Shown here: positions 27,801 to 36,508 of the stretch, piece by piece
Position numbering within the stretch: the first letter of the stretch is position 1
Layout of the letters: the number at the start of each line of letters is the position of its first letter
Assembly: GCF_004535825.1 (NCBI RefSeq)
Contig: NZ_SGVY01000008.1
Location: forward strand, 55,027-119,026
Direction: 5' to 3'
From: Segatella hominis
GTDB lineage: Bacteria > Bacteroidota > Bacteroidia > Bacteroidales > Bacteroidaceae
DNA length: 64,000 bases
Made by a program: the position numbers and the translations under genes
Notes under the pieces: model-generated
Database searches by the model: none
What the model was told of the DNA's origin: nothing
What the model saw: the letters and a program-made list of their open reading frames with translations, nothing else

Positions 27801-27991
27801 TGCAGGTGGGTTACACTATCCCAAGCAGCATCCTCTCTAAGTTGAAAATGACCAGTGCCCGTGTCTATCTCTCAGGTCAGAATCTTTTGACCATCAAGAG
27901 CAATAGCCTGACCTGTTCAGACCCAGAGAATCCAAACTGGAACTATCCACTTTCAACATCCGTATCATTCGGACTTCAAGTAGGTTTCTAA
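24878..27991 (+). CDS. susC: SusC-family TonB-dependent outer-membrane transporter
   Basis: The protein has 1037 residues, normal for SusC. A signal peptide (cleavage near IASAQQ, ~23) precedes a carboxypeptidase-like domain (VNGIVRDATGETVIGASVMV), the link DLQEVVVTGYTTQRKADLTG, the plug (GRVPGMTVTT, RIRGIGSFNSSQDPLYIIDG, ASIYGSRASNGVIIITTKKG) and a 22-strand-type barrel ending in F. It imports oligosaccharides captured by SusD across the outer membrane using TonB energy; fructo-oligosaccharides are the likely cargo given two GH32 genes and a fructokinase. susD follows after 30 bp. Confidence 0.95.
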   Translation: MNNLSKLLMSSALCTVCTIASAQQVNVNGIVRDATGETVIGASVMVKGTKTGTVTDFDGNFHVECTPGSTLIISYIGYKTQEVKASDNMEVTLQEDANDLQEVVVTGYTTQRKADLTGSVAVVSTKNLKTNSETDPMRALQGRVPGMTVTTDGSPIGSGTVRIRGIGSFNSSQDPLYIIDGVPTTMALNTLNTNDIESMQVLKDAASASIYGSRASNGVIIITTKKGKKGSKIAVDFSANLTAQFYSNQSKMKLMNSSQYATAMAQAALNDGLDPVAYAANYGIDLNAASGTPITVWNPATNQYQNYTINGRYDGYINAKKTMRFSDTDWLDEISRTGFSQNYDLSVSHANDKHSAMFSLGYKNNEGVLKYTDFENISARLNTSWNLNKIVTVGENVTLTYTSQVDCHPMENALKMPSIVPVYEEDGKTFAGPVGSMADRQNPCREQYQNRNNHLDYWRIFGNAFVELKPVKGLTLRSNFGLDFKTSFINAMTNTYHSDIVNNDIAKTTLSNNNETNWTWSNTAQYVTQIGKHNIDVLGGMEFSKQSVIDFSAYSEGYALEDKDYMWPNAATGTMRNSGAKVGYRLASFFGKVNYNWDDLLLASFTIRHDGSSRFGKAHRWGTFPAASLGFRFSNLLKKDWLDDAKLRLSWGQTGNQAIDNNAQFGLYVVDYGLDRVTSTAYDLFLQGSGTFPSGYRATQLANPNLKWEAATQYNVGLDYTLFGNTLYGTVDAYIKNVKDMLINPAYLGATGEGGNSWQNGPSLRNWGMEFTVGYRKTLGNGLGIDVNGNLDFFRNKVTYLPASTTGAYAHTSKENLVQSGKSYGSIVGYVADGIFQNQEEVDKSGQPNARVGGLKYKDLDGKNGITSDDQTWIFDPVPAFSYGLNIALNYKGFDFSMFWQGVYDQDVYNNQKFQTDFWAITDSGSNKGTRLLDAWNTNNTGSSIPRLSTMNTADEGRASTYFVENGSYMKLRTLQVGYTIPSSILSKLKMTSARVYLSGQNLLTIKSNSLTCSDPENPNWNYPLSTSVSFGLQVGF

Positions 27992-28021
27992 AATGTTTCA
28001 TATTTTAAAGAGAATTCCAAG

Positions 28022-29758
28022 ATGAAAAAGTTATATACAATGGTGCTTGCAGCAGCACTGATAGGAACATTCACCAGTTGTGATGATTTCCTGGATTACA
28101 CCCCAACAGCTGTGGTTGATGAAGACAAGGCTTTCAGCGAGCCAGACAAGATGGTAAACAGTGCCTATGCGATGTTGGGCGACTGTTGGTATTCTTACCC
28201 ATTCAACCTTTGGCCATATGGTGACCTTTCTTCAGACGATTGCTTGAAGGGTGGCGGTGGCACCGGTGATACCGGTTATCACGATGTGGAAATCTGGAGT
28301 ACCTTAACCTCTACTAAGGGCGAACTCGACGAGTTATGGTATCGTCTCTATTGTGCCGTTTCCCGTTGCAACCGTGCCTTGGTTTCTTTGCAACAGAATG
28401 GTGAGCGCACACTGGGTGCTGAGGTCACCAAGCAGCGTGAGGCTGAGGTTCGCTTTCTCCGTGCTCATTTCTATTTCAAGTTACTTACCATGTATCGTCA
28501 GATTCCTTGGATAGACGAGAAGGTTTATGAGGATAAAACAACAGAGAGCACATCAAACACTCAGTTTACTTACGAGGAATTGTGGCAGAAGGTGATAGCC
28601 GACTTCCAGGCAGCATACGATGTACTTCCTGCTAAGCAGAAGGATGGCGGTCGTGTCAACAAGATTGCAGCCGCAGGTTATCTGGCTAAGTGTTACCTTA
28701 CCATTGCCTGGGGTGATGGCTATGAGGCAACCGATGGTATTGACCATATTAATAAGGAGTATATGCAGAAGGTTATCGACTATACTGATGTGGTGAAGAA
28801 TTCAGACTATGGTTACATGGCAGACTTCGGCGACATCTTCCTGCCAGACTATAAGAACAACAAGGAGTCAGTTTTTGCAGTCCAGACTTCCGACTATAGC
28901 GAGGATCATACTACCTTCGGACGTGCCAACTGGTCTAATATGCTGAATGGCTGTTGGGGTATTTGGTCTTGCGGATGGGATTTCCACAAACCTTCACAGA
29001 ACCTGGTGAATGCCTTCAAGACCAAGAACGGACTTCCTGAGTTTGATGACTACAACAAGACTTGTGATTATCCTGTAAACGGTGAGCCTAATAGTCAGAA
29101 ATGGGATCCACGTTTGTTCCATACAGTAGGAATGCCTACCTTCCCATATAAATATGAGTCAGAATACAAGATGACTACGGCCAACTCTCGTACACCAAAC
29201 GTTTACGGTTACTATACCTCTCTGAAGGAAGTACCACAGCGTTCAAAGGGTGAAACTTACAATGGCTCTTGGCAGGCGTTTGCCATGAACGACTATGTGC
29301 TCCGTTATAGCGACATCATGTTGATGCGTGCTGAGGCTTTGATAGAGTTGGGCCGTCTGCCTGAGGCTCGTGCCATCATCAACGATATCCGTCAGAGAGC
29401 CAAGAATTCTGTGGATAAGCATATTGAATATGCTAAGGATCAATGTGATATAGCCCTCTATCCGGAGTCTTATTTCCAGGATAAGGAGACGGCAAGAAAG
29501 TGCCTTCGCTGGGAGCGTCGTCTTGAAATGGCTATGGAGAACGGCCGCTTCTTCGACTTGCGCCGCTGGGGCATTGCTTCTGAGACACTGAACAAGTATT
29601 TCGAATCTGAGAAGAAAGATCAGTATGGAGAGCAAACATACGCACAATACTTGAAGGATGCCAAGTTCACGCCGGGCAAGAACGAGTTCTATCCAGTTCC
29701 ATATAACCAGCTGTATTACATTCCTGGTCTTTATAAGCAGAACAAGGGATACGAGTAA
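28022..29758 (+). CDS. susD: SusD/RagB-family glycan-binding lipoprotein
   Basis: The protein has 578 residues. The lipoprotein signal ends FTSCDDFLDYTP, the typical SusD start. TPR-like helices follow (AEVRFLRAHFYFKLLTMYRQIPWI) and the C-terminal SusD block contains YVLRYSDIMLMRAEALIELG, CLRWERRLEMAMENGRFFDLRRWG and QNKGYE. It forms the surface lid of the SusC transporter and binds the glycan. It is co-transcribed with susC. Confidence 0.95.
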   Translation: MKKLYTMVLAAALIGTFTSCDDFLDYTPTAVVDEDKAFSEPDKMVNSAYAMLGDCWYSYPFNLWPYGDLSSDDCLKGGGGTGDTGYHDVEIWSTLTSTKGELDELWYRLYCAVSRCNRALVSLQQNGERTLGAEVTKQREAEVRFLRAHFYFKLLTMYRQIPWIDEKVYEDKTTESTSNTQFTYEELWQKVIADFQAAYDVLPAKQKDGGRVNKIAAAGYLAKCYLTIAWGDGYEATDGIDHINKEYMQKVIDYTDVVKNSDYGYMADFGDIFLPDYKNNKESVFAVQTSDYSEDHTTFGRANWSNMLNGCWGIWSCGWDFHKPSQNLVNAFKTKNGLPEFDDYNKTCDYPVNGEPNSQKWDPRLFHTVGMPTFPYKYESEYKMTTANSRTPNVYGYYTSLKEVPQRSKGETYNGSWQAFAMNDYVLRYSDIMLMRAEALIELGRLPEARAIINDIRQRAKNSVDKHIEYAKDQCDIALYPESYFQDKETARKCLRWERRLEMAMENGRFFDLRRWGIASETLNKYFESEKKDQYGEQTYAQYLKDAKFTPGKNEFYPVPYNQLYYIPGLYKQNKGYE

Positions 29759-29806
29759 TTGCTCATCAGCAATTTTAAATAATTAGATGTTATTTTTTTA
29801 ACAACT

Positions 29807-29916
29807 GAGTCCACTTTAAAAAGTCATTTTTGGTTATTTATTCTACAAAATGCCATTTGATTATCTGATGATTACATTTGAAGAAATTATCAAAAATGTC
29901 TTTTTTAAGTGGACTC
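29807..29916. repeat. 110-bp element with 26-bp near-perfect inverted arms between susD and the second GH32
   Basis: The arm beginning GAGTCCACTTTAAAAAG (29807-29832) is complementary to 29891-29916 at 24 of 26 positions, with a 58-bp AT-rich spacer. Its right arm ends 16 bp before the GH32 start codon at 29933. It may be a small MITE-like insertion or a long RNA hairpin that lowers or separates expression of the GH32 gene from susD. A weak hairpin (AATTGCT-catc-AGCAATT) also overlaps the susD stop. Confidence 0.6.
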
Positions 29917-29932
29917 AAATAATAATTTGACA

Positions 29933-31651
29933 ATGAAGAAGATTTTTATTTCAGCGCTTGTCGCTCTTTGCGGTTTCACCGCCAGTTATGCCCAGGAGGC
30001 TTCCTTCTTGAGTAATAATCACTGTCTCTATCGCATCAGCCAGGAGAGTCAGAACCAGAAGTGTCTCTTGCTCCCTGTGCAGGAAAATGCAGAGATAGCC
30101 AATATTAAGGTGATTGCCAACAACAAGCAGGTGAAAGCCCTCAATGTGAAGTTGGCTAAAGACCACGTAGATTATTTCGTACCTCTCTATATGGATGAGT
30201 TTGCCGGCTTGAAAGGCCTGGCTCTCGATATCCATGTCAATGGCGATTATAGTAAGGAAGGACTGAATGCCCTCACTTGCTGGAAGGAGATGAAATTCTC
30301 TGATGCTTTCGATATGAAGAATCGCGAGCAGTATCGTCCGGATTATCACCATACTCCAGCATATGGTTGGATGAACGACCCTAACGGTATGTTCTATAAG
30401 GATGGTGTATGGAATCTCTATTTCCAGTATAATCCTTATGGATCACAGTGGGAGAATATGACCTGGGGACATTCTACTTCCACCGACTTGGTTCACTGGA
30501 AGTTCCAGGGTACTCCAATCCAGCCTGATGCTGTAGGTACTATCTTCAGTGGTTCTGCCGTGGTTGACAAGAACAATACCTCGGGTTTCGGAAAGGATGC
30601 TGTCGTTGCTCTTTATACTTCTGCTGCTGAAAACCAGACCCAGAGCATGGCTTACAGTACAGATAACGGCAAGACCTTTACCAAGTATGCCGGCAACCCT
30701 ATTCTTACCAGCAATGTGCCTGACTTCCGTGATCCACACATGTTCTGGAACGAGGACATCAAGAAGTGGAATATGATTCTGGCTGCCGGTCAGCACATGG
30801 AAATCTATACTTCTGATAATTTGAAGGACTGGAAACTTGAAAGTTCTTTCGGTGAGAAGTATGGCAATCATGGCGGTGTTTGGGAATGCCCAGACTTGAT
30901 GAAGTTGAAGGTTCGTGGCACCGATAAGGAGAAGTGGATGCTCATCTGCAACATCAATCCTGGTGGTCCATTCGGCGGTTCTGCTACCCAGTATTTCATC
31001 GGCGATTTCGACGGACACAAGTTTACTTGCGAGAGCAAGCCGGAGGTAACCAAGTGGATGGATTACGGAAAGGATCATTATGCTACAGTTACTTTTGATA
31101 ACGCACCAGAAGGTCGCCGTGTGGCTATCGCCTGGATGAGCAACTGGCAGTATGCTAACCAGGTTCCTACCCAGCAGTACCGTTCAGGCAACTCTATTCC
31201 TCGCGACTTAGGTCTCTTCGAGTATAAGGGTGAAACTTATTGCAGCGTGATTCCATCTCCAGAGATGACAGCGGCAAGAAGCAAGAAGGCTGGCAAGAAA
31301 CTCTCAGAATCCTGCGAGATGGTAGTGAACCTGAAGGGAAATGCTACTATCACTTTGAGCAACGACAAGGGTGAGAAGGTAGTGATGAGCTACGATGCCA
31401 AGGCAGAGACTTTCTCAATGGATAGAACCAAGAGCGGTAAGATGGATTTCAGCAAGGACTTTGCTGCAACAACCAAGGCTCCAACCTACGGCAAGATCAG
31501 CCAGCTGCGCATCTTCATCGACAAGAGCAGCATCGAGGCACTGGATGCTGACGGCAAGATGGCAATGACCAATCTCGTGTTCCCAAGCAAGTCTTACAAC
31601 AAGGTTACTGTAAAGGGAAAGGGTAAGTATCAGATTTACGACATCAAGTAA
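29933..31651 (+). CDS. Second exported GH32 fructan hydrolase
   Basis: The start at 29933 (MKKIFISALVALCGFTASYAQ) gives a standard signal peptide; an upstream GTG (29909) is inside the inverted repeat and unlikely. It has 572 residues. GH32 landmarks are nucleophile Asp149 in WMNDPNG, Asp267 in FRDPH and acid/base Glu318 in WECPDL, with the N-terminal extension found in the other GH32. WMSNWQYAN and DKSSIEALDADG are also shared. The two enzymes are diverged paralogues and may split endo/exo action or linkage preference. The gene follows susC-susD in the same direction. Confidence 0.92.
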   Translation: MKKIFISALVALCGFTASYAQEASFLSNNHCLYRISQESQNQKCLLLPVQENAEIANIKVIANNKQVKALNVKLAKDHVDYFVPLYMDEFAGLKGLALDIHVNGDYSKEGLNALTCWKEMKFSDAFDMKNREQYRPDYHHTPAYGWMNDPNGMFYKDGVWNLYFQYNPYGSQWENMTWGHSTSTDLVHWKFQGTPIQPDAVGTIFSGSAVVDKNNTSGFGKDAVVALYTSAAENQTQSMAYSTDNGKTFTKYAGNPILTSNVPDFRDPHMFWNEDIKKWNMILAAGQHMEIYTSDNLKDWKLESSFGEKYGNHGGVWECPDLMKLKVRGTDKEKWMLICNINPGGPFGGSATQYFIGDFDGHKFTCESKPEVTKWMDYGKDHYATVTFDNAPEGRRVAIAWMSNWQYANQVPTQQYRSGNSIPRDLGLFEYKGETYCSVIPSPEMTAARSKKAGKKLSESCEMVVNLKGNATITLSNDKGEKVVMSYDAKAETFSMDRTKSGKMDFSKDFAATTKAPTYGKISQLRIFIDKSSIEALDADGKMAMTNLVFPSKSYNKVTVKGKGKYQIYDIK

Positions 31652-31697
31652 CCTCATCTGCTAAGAACTGAATCTATAAGATAATTGTTTCTAAGAG

Positions 31698-31780
31698 TGT
31701 TACTGATGTAACAATGCAACATAAATGGTAGCCGATGAACGATATTTTATGATATATAGTATCGTTTTTCGCTACCTTTG
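31698..31780 (+). promoter_or_regulatory. Candidate operators and promoter of the fructose permease
   Basis: There are two dyads: TGTTAC-TGAT-GTAACA (31698-31713) and AACGATA (31738-31744) facing TATCGTT (31760-31766). A -7 box TACCTTTG (31773-31780) follows, then GCAGCAGAAAATAA as at susC. GTTAC and AACGAT elements also occur in the susC dyad, pointing to the same regulator. Confidence 0.55.
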
Positions 31781-31813
31781 CAGCAGAAAATAAGAAACAC
31801 AACGCTAACAATT

Positions 31814-32968
31814 ATGAATAAATCTTCAAAATTATCAATCATCCCGGTGATGCTATGTTTCTTCGCCATGGGATTCGTAGATCTGGTAGGCATAGCCTCC
31901 AACTATGTAAAAGAAGACCTGAATCTCAATGATTCGACAGCTAATCTGTTCCCATCTTTGGTTTTCTTTTGGTTTCTCATATTTTCGGTTCCTACTGGAA
32001 TCCTGATGAATAAGATAGGTAGAAAGAAGACTGTACTCCTGTCTTTGCTCGTTACCGTCATTTCTCTTCTCTTGCCTATCTTCGGTGAGAGTTTCGGAGT
32101 GATGCTCGTTTCATTCTCTTTGTTGGGTATAGGAAATGCCTTGATGCAGACATCCTTGAATCCTCTGGTATCAGTGGTGACATCTGGTCAGAATCTGGCT
32201 TCCACTTTGACCTTTGGTCAGTTTGTCAAGGCTATCGCTTCCTTCCTGGCACCTTATATTGCCATGTGGGGCGCAGTTGCAAGCATTCCAACCTTCGGCT
32301 TAGGTTGGCGAATTCTCTTCCCTATCTATATGATTATAGGAATCGCAGCTACTTTCTTCTTGGCAGGTACTCCTATTGAAGAAGAGAAAGATAGTGGTAG
32401 TGCATCAGGTTTTAGCGATTGCTTCAAGTTGCTCGGCAAACCTATCGTGTTGTTATCTTTCATCGGTATTATGTGCCATGTGGGTATCGACGTGGGTACC
32501 AATACAACTGCTCCAAAAATTCTGATGGAGCGACTGGGATGGAGCCTGAACGATGCAGCTTTCGCCACTTCACTTTATTTCATCTTCCGTACCATTGGCT
32601 GTTTCACAGGTACAGCTTTCCTTCGTATGATGAAGACCCGTACTTTCTTTATCATCAGTGTTGTAATGATGGCTTTGAGTATGGTATTTATGTTTATTGG
32701 TGATAATAAGACAATGCTTTATATTGCCATTGCCTTGGTAGGATATGGTAACTCTAATGTGTTCTCTATGATTTTCTCTCAGGCACTGCTTGCTTTGCCG
32801 GAGAAGAAGAATGAGGTGAGTGGATTGATGATTATGGGACTCTTTGGCGGTACCATCTTCCCATTGTTCATGGGCTTTGCCAGCGATTCCTTCGGTCAGG
32901 TTGGTGCTGTGGCTGTCATGGCTGTGGGAGTTGTTTATCTCTTCAGTTATATCCGTAGGCTGGCATAA
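31814..32968 (+). CDS. MFS sugar permease, FHS/FucP-like, probably for fructose
   Basis: The start at 31814 (MNKSSKLSIIPVMLCFFAMG) is chosen because it lies at the right distance from the promoter and begins the first helix; an upstream in-frame ATG is inside the promoter region. It has 384 residues and about 12 hydrophobic segments. MNKIGRKKTVLLSLL is the MFS loop 2-3 motif. N-terminal GFVDLVGIASNYVKEDL resembles fucose/hexose:H+ symporters. The B. thetaiotaomicron fructan locus uses a related inner-membrane monosaccharide importer. It lies upstream of fructokinase. Confidence 0.85.
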   Translation: MNKSSKLSIIPVMLCFFAMGFVDLVGIASNYVKEDLNLNDSTANLFPSLVFFWFLIFSVPTGILMNKIGRKKTVLLSLLVTVISLLLPIFGESFGVMLVSFSLLGIGNALMQTSLNPLVSVVTSGQNLASTLTFGQFVKAIASFLAPYIAMWGAVASIPTFGLGWRILFPIYMIIGIAATFFLAGTPIEEEKDSGSASGFSDCFKLLGKPIVLLSFIGIMCHVGIDVGTNTTAPKILMERLGWSLNDAAFATSLYFIFRTIGCFTGTAFLRMMKTRTFFIISVVMMALSMVFMFIGDNKTMLYIAIALVGYGNSNVFSMIFSQALLALPEKKNEVSGLMIMGLFGGTIFPLFMGFASDSFGQVGAVAVMAVGVVYLFSYIRRLA

Positions 32969-32996
32969 ATGTTCTTCCATCCCTATAGAAAGTTTC

Positions 32997-33080
32997 GTTC
33001 AGCGTCGTTGAACGTGCGTTCAAAGACGTTGAACCGACATTCAAAGACGTTGAACGTGTATTCAACGACGTTGAACACAA
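32997..33080. repeat. Tandem array of four 21-bp palindromic units
   Basis: The units start at 32997, 33018, 33039 and 33060 with no gaps. Each contains a dyad close to TTCAACGACGTTGAA; the fourth is fully symmetrical. At 21 bp, all four dyads face the same side of the helix. The array lies between the MFS permease and the fructokinase. It could be an array of protein-binding sites, an RNA hairpin cluster or a simple minisatellite. Confidence 0.75.
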
Positions 33081-33227
33081 CTTTCTTCTAAGGAGAAAAA
33101 CTTCTTTTCTTAGTTAGAGATACAATACTGATTCATTGTAAATACAAATCAGATAAATACAATAATTATTATTCACTATCGTTTTTAGCATATATAGAAT
33201 TTATACTATATATAATAAGGTGTAATT

Positions 33228-34118
33228 ATGGAAACAAAGAATTTAGATAAAAAATATTGTGTAGGTTTGGGTGAGATTCTTTTTGATGTTCTCCCTTCTG
33301 GTTCTCAACTTGGTGGCGCTCCTGCCAATTTCGCTTACCACGCAGGTCAGCATGGTCTGCATTCTGTGGCTGTGAGTGCTGTGGGTAAGGATGTCTTGGG
33401 CGATACAGCTCTTCGCATTCTTGATGAGAAAAAGTTGAAATATGTGATACCTGAGGTTGATTATCCTACAGGAACTGTTCAGGTGCAGCTCGATAAAGAA
33501 GGTGTTCCTACTTACGATATCAAGCAGGGTGTGGCTTGGGATAATATCCCATTTACTGATGACATCAAGGAGATTGCTGCCAATGCAGGTGCTGTTTGCT
33601 GGGGTTCCTTAGCTCAGCGCAGCGAGGTAAGCCGCAAAACAATCTATAAGTTCCTTGATTATACTCCAAACGATTGTCTGAAGATTTTCGACATCAATCT
33701 CCGTCAGAATTTCTATACTCCAGAAGTGATTACCGAGAGCTTGAAACGCTGCAATGTATTGAAGATTAACGACGAGGAGTTGATTACTATCGGTCGTCTT
33801 TTCGGTTATCCAGGTTTGGATATTGAGAACAAGTGCTGGTTGATTCTCGGCAAGTACAATCTCGATATGCTTGTGTTGACCTGCGGTGTAAATGGCAGTT
33901 ATGTCTTTGCTCCAGGTGTGAAGTCATTCCAGGAGACTCCAAAGGTAGAGGTGGCAGATACTGTAGGTGCCGGTGATAGTTTTACAGGTACTTTCTGTGC
34001 CAGCATTCTGAAAGGCAAGAGTATTACTGAGGCTCATGAACTTGCCGTCAAGGTAAGTGCTTACGTTTGTACTCAGAATGGAGCGATGCCAATTATTCCA
34101 GAGGAATACACCAAGTAA
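33228..34118 (+). CDS. Fructokinase, PfkB/ribokinase family
   Basis: The protein has 296 residues. GEILFDVLPSGSQLGGAPANFAYH holds the N-terminal glycine-rich PfkB region, and DTVGAGDSFTGTF is the C-terminal PfkB signature with catalytic Asp and the anion hole. The length is normal. It phosphorylates fructose with ATP in the cytoplasm, the step after permease uptake in this locus. It is preceded by the 21-bp repeats and an AT-rich leader and followed by a strong terminator, marking the end of the fructan locus. Confidence 0.88.
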   Translation: METKNLDKKYCVGLGEILFDVLPSGSQLGGAPANFAYHAGQHGLHSVAVSAVGKDVLGDTALRILDEKKLKYVIPEVDYPTGTVQVQLDKEGVPTYDIKQGVAWDNIPFTDDIKEIAANAGAVCWGSLAQRSEVSRKTIYKFLDYTPNDCLKIFDINLRQNFYTPEVITESLKRCNVLKINDEELITIGRLFGYPGLDIENKCWLILGKYNLDMLVLTCGVNGSYVFAPGVKSFQETPKVEVADTVGAGDSFTGTFCASILKGKSITEAHELAVKVSAYVCTQNGAMPIIPEEYTK

Positions 34119-34168
34119 TAGGCGATTAGTTTTGTTTCATCAATTATAGTTGATATTTAGTTAATGTA

Positions 34169-34210
34169 AAAAGCTGCAATTCATTTTATTATGAATTGTG
34201 GCTTTTTTTT
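34169..34210 (+). terminator. Terminator closing the fructan locus
   Basis: agctgcaattcat pairs with atgaattgtggct (13 bp, two G-T pairs), followed by eight T. It lies about 50 bp after fructokinase. Confidence 0.85.
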
Positions 34211-34228
34211 GAAATATTCTTTGCAATA

Positions 34229-34260
34229 TTTGTTTTAATTGAAAAAAGATTGTATCTTTG
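34229..34260 (+). promoter_or_regulatory. Promoter of the HD-GYP-type gene
   Basis: TTTG (34229-34232), a 20-bp spacer and TATCTTTG (34253-34260). The start of transcription would be near 34267, just ahead of the TTG codon at 34288, which supports a non-ATG start there. Confidence 0.65.
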
Positions 34261-34287
34261 CCACATTAAAATCATATTGTATAAGTT

Positions 34288-36408
34288 TTGAGAGCATTTT
34301 TTTATAATATATTGAACGATGGTGGCAAGAGAGTATCTGGTCATCTCTCATTCCAACTGCTTTTCCTTTTCTTTATCCTGTTTGTTTCTTCATTCTATAC
34401 CAGTGTGCAAGGAATCACTCCAGGCAAACTGATTTCTCATAAGCAAAGTATTCCAGATGAAATGCAGGAGGCCAATGCCTTGGCCGGAAGTCCATCCACT
34501 GTTCCTCTTGAAGAATCGGCTGATAATTCTGCTGAAGAACTGGATGATGACCTCGACACAATAGACTTTAAACTTTGTTTTGATATTCTTGCGCAAAACC
34601 GCCTGACATATAACCATTATAATGACAGTATATTTCTGATCAAAGAGCACGATAAATGGGTTAATTATTTCCGTCGTCGTGCCACCAAGAATCATCAGAT
34701 CTTTGCTGCCAATCAGGAAATCATGCGAGGAATCAAGGAATTTCTTACCAAGCATGGGGATTCCATTCCAGAAGAAATCTATCTTGATTTTTGTCATTCC
34801 ATAGAGCAAAGGTATGTTCGCAAAAAACTATACGATCCTTTTCTGTTGGTCAGGATGAGTCGCATTCTTGAAAAAGGTGGTGCTTATCTGCCTGATAGCG
34901 TAAAATATACGAACGTATTCAATCTCTGGCGTCTCTATGGTTATGAGCAGATGTGGAACTTGGGAGGAGATGTCAAATATCTGAGAAAGGCTTATCAGGC
35001 AGGCAAAGCGATTCTGTCTGAAGATGCCAAGCGCTATCCCCATTATGACTTCGCTTTGGCTGGTGCCTTGGAGTATATGTCTAATACCATCTGGCTTGCC
35101 TTTGGGTTGGAAACAATCCAGGATTTCGAGGAACATTATAGGAGACTGGATGATTTCCTGAAAAGGGAAGACTTGGATGAGATCGTCGTTCCGGAACAGA
35201 AGAGAGACTTGCTGGAATTGCAGCAAGTAAAAGATGAGGCTTTTCTGTGCAATATTTACTATTATACTCCTACTATTATAGACTGCTATGTTCGTGATTC
35301 TTTGACACGGGCGGTGATTGACAGAAATCTCCAAAAAGCAGAGTTGAGTAATTTGTCATTTATCCGTACTGTATTTTTGCAGATGAAGGCAAGGCAGATA
35401 TCTTCTCGGGAAGCGTGGTTAAGATGCAAGAATCATTATCATGAGAAGTGGCTCAAATATAGAGATTCCCCAATGAATGACAGAATAATCCGTGATTACC
35501 TGAGGCCTCTATATATTTTTCTGATTATTAATGATGAAGCCGATGTTCCTGTTTCGCAGAAGAAAAAGACGATATGGAAAATGTCCCAAGATATGGTGAC
35601 GGCTTTTGGAAAACGGAAAGATTTTCAGGGAAATACGGATTTCGTTCGTGAGTTGTTCCGTTTATCGACACATAGGCGGTTGGTGAAATATCTCAGTTAT
35701 AAGCAAATGATCCGGTTTATGAGTGGTTTGAATGTTTCTACTCAGGTAACTACCTTTGCTCATTCTATGCACGTGGCTAAAATAGCTAAGGTGTTGCTGA
35801 ATGGGGTGTTGAAACATAAGCCAGAACTCCTTCAAGGAGTGTTCGGATATAAGACTACTACGGAAGTGCTGAAACATAAAAGAACTCTGCGTTCCTTTAT
35901 ATACGAAGCAGGAATGATTCATGATATTGGAAAGAATGCCATCGTGTCGGTAGTCAACAATGAGTATCTGCCATTGACAGATGATGAATTTTCCATTATC
36001 CGATTGCATCCTCGTCTGGGAGATATATTTCTGAATGCTGTTCCTGGTTGGGAGAATTTTCATGATACGACGGTGGGACATCACAAATGGTATAATGGTA
36101 AGGGCGGATATCCTGCTGATTTTGATAATACGAAATCACCGATTCGTTTCCTGATAGATATAGTGACGCTCAGCGATTGTCTGCAGGCTGCTACAGAGCG
36201 CGTGGGGCGTAATTATCGTATTAGTAAGACATTCGAGGTCGTCATGTCGTAGTTGAGGGCAGGAGCGGGAACAAAGTATAATCCTGATCTTGTTGCTTTG
36301 ATAGATGCATATCCTAAGTTGGCAAAGAAACTGCATCATCTGGTGGAGAATGGATGGATAGAAATTTATTACCATATCTATTCACGCTTTTTTGATGGTT
36401 CTCGATAA
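34288..36408 (+). pseudogene. HD-GYP-type phosphohydrolase gene interrupted by an in-frame TAG
   Basis: The frame opens at TTG 34288 (an in-frame TAA lies 6 bp upstream and the first internal ATG is ~58 codons in). It encodes a signal/anchor helix (~20-40), an all-helical region (~60-470) and an HD-GYP domain with HDIGK (His545-Asp546) and HHKWYNGKGGYP (His598). TAG at 36250-36252 stops it at ...FEVVMS. The same frame then continues LRAGAGTKYNPDLVALIDAYP... to TAA at 36408, matching the normal end of the domain. One GAG-to-TAG change would explain it. The catalytic core lies before the stop, so partial function is possible. The anchor placement would put the domain outside the cytoplasm. The substrate is unknown. 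Confidence 0.75.
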
Positions 36409-36443
36409 TCCTCATTAATTGTCATATTATTCTCTGAAAATAA

Positions 36444-36491
36444 AAATCCCTCTTGGATTTCTCTAAATCATGAGAAAGTCAAGAGGGATTT
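36444..36491 (-). terminator. Terminator after the fumarase gene
   Basis: aaatccctcttg pairs with caagagggattt, and an inner stem tttctc/gagaaa extends it. A and T runs lie on both sides, so it can serve both the fumarase gene (minus) and the broken HD-GYP gene (plus). Confidence 0.8.
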
Positions 36492-36508
36492 ATTGGATTT
36501 ATATGTTT

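Noticed and set aside
29909-29932. Upstream GTG start for the second GH32
   Set aside because: It lies within the inverted-repeat arm and would put polar residues before the signal peptide; the ATG at 29933 is better.
32997-33080. CRISPR array
   Set aside because: The 21-bp units are contiguous with no spacers, and no cas gene is nearby.
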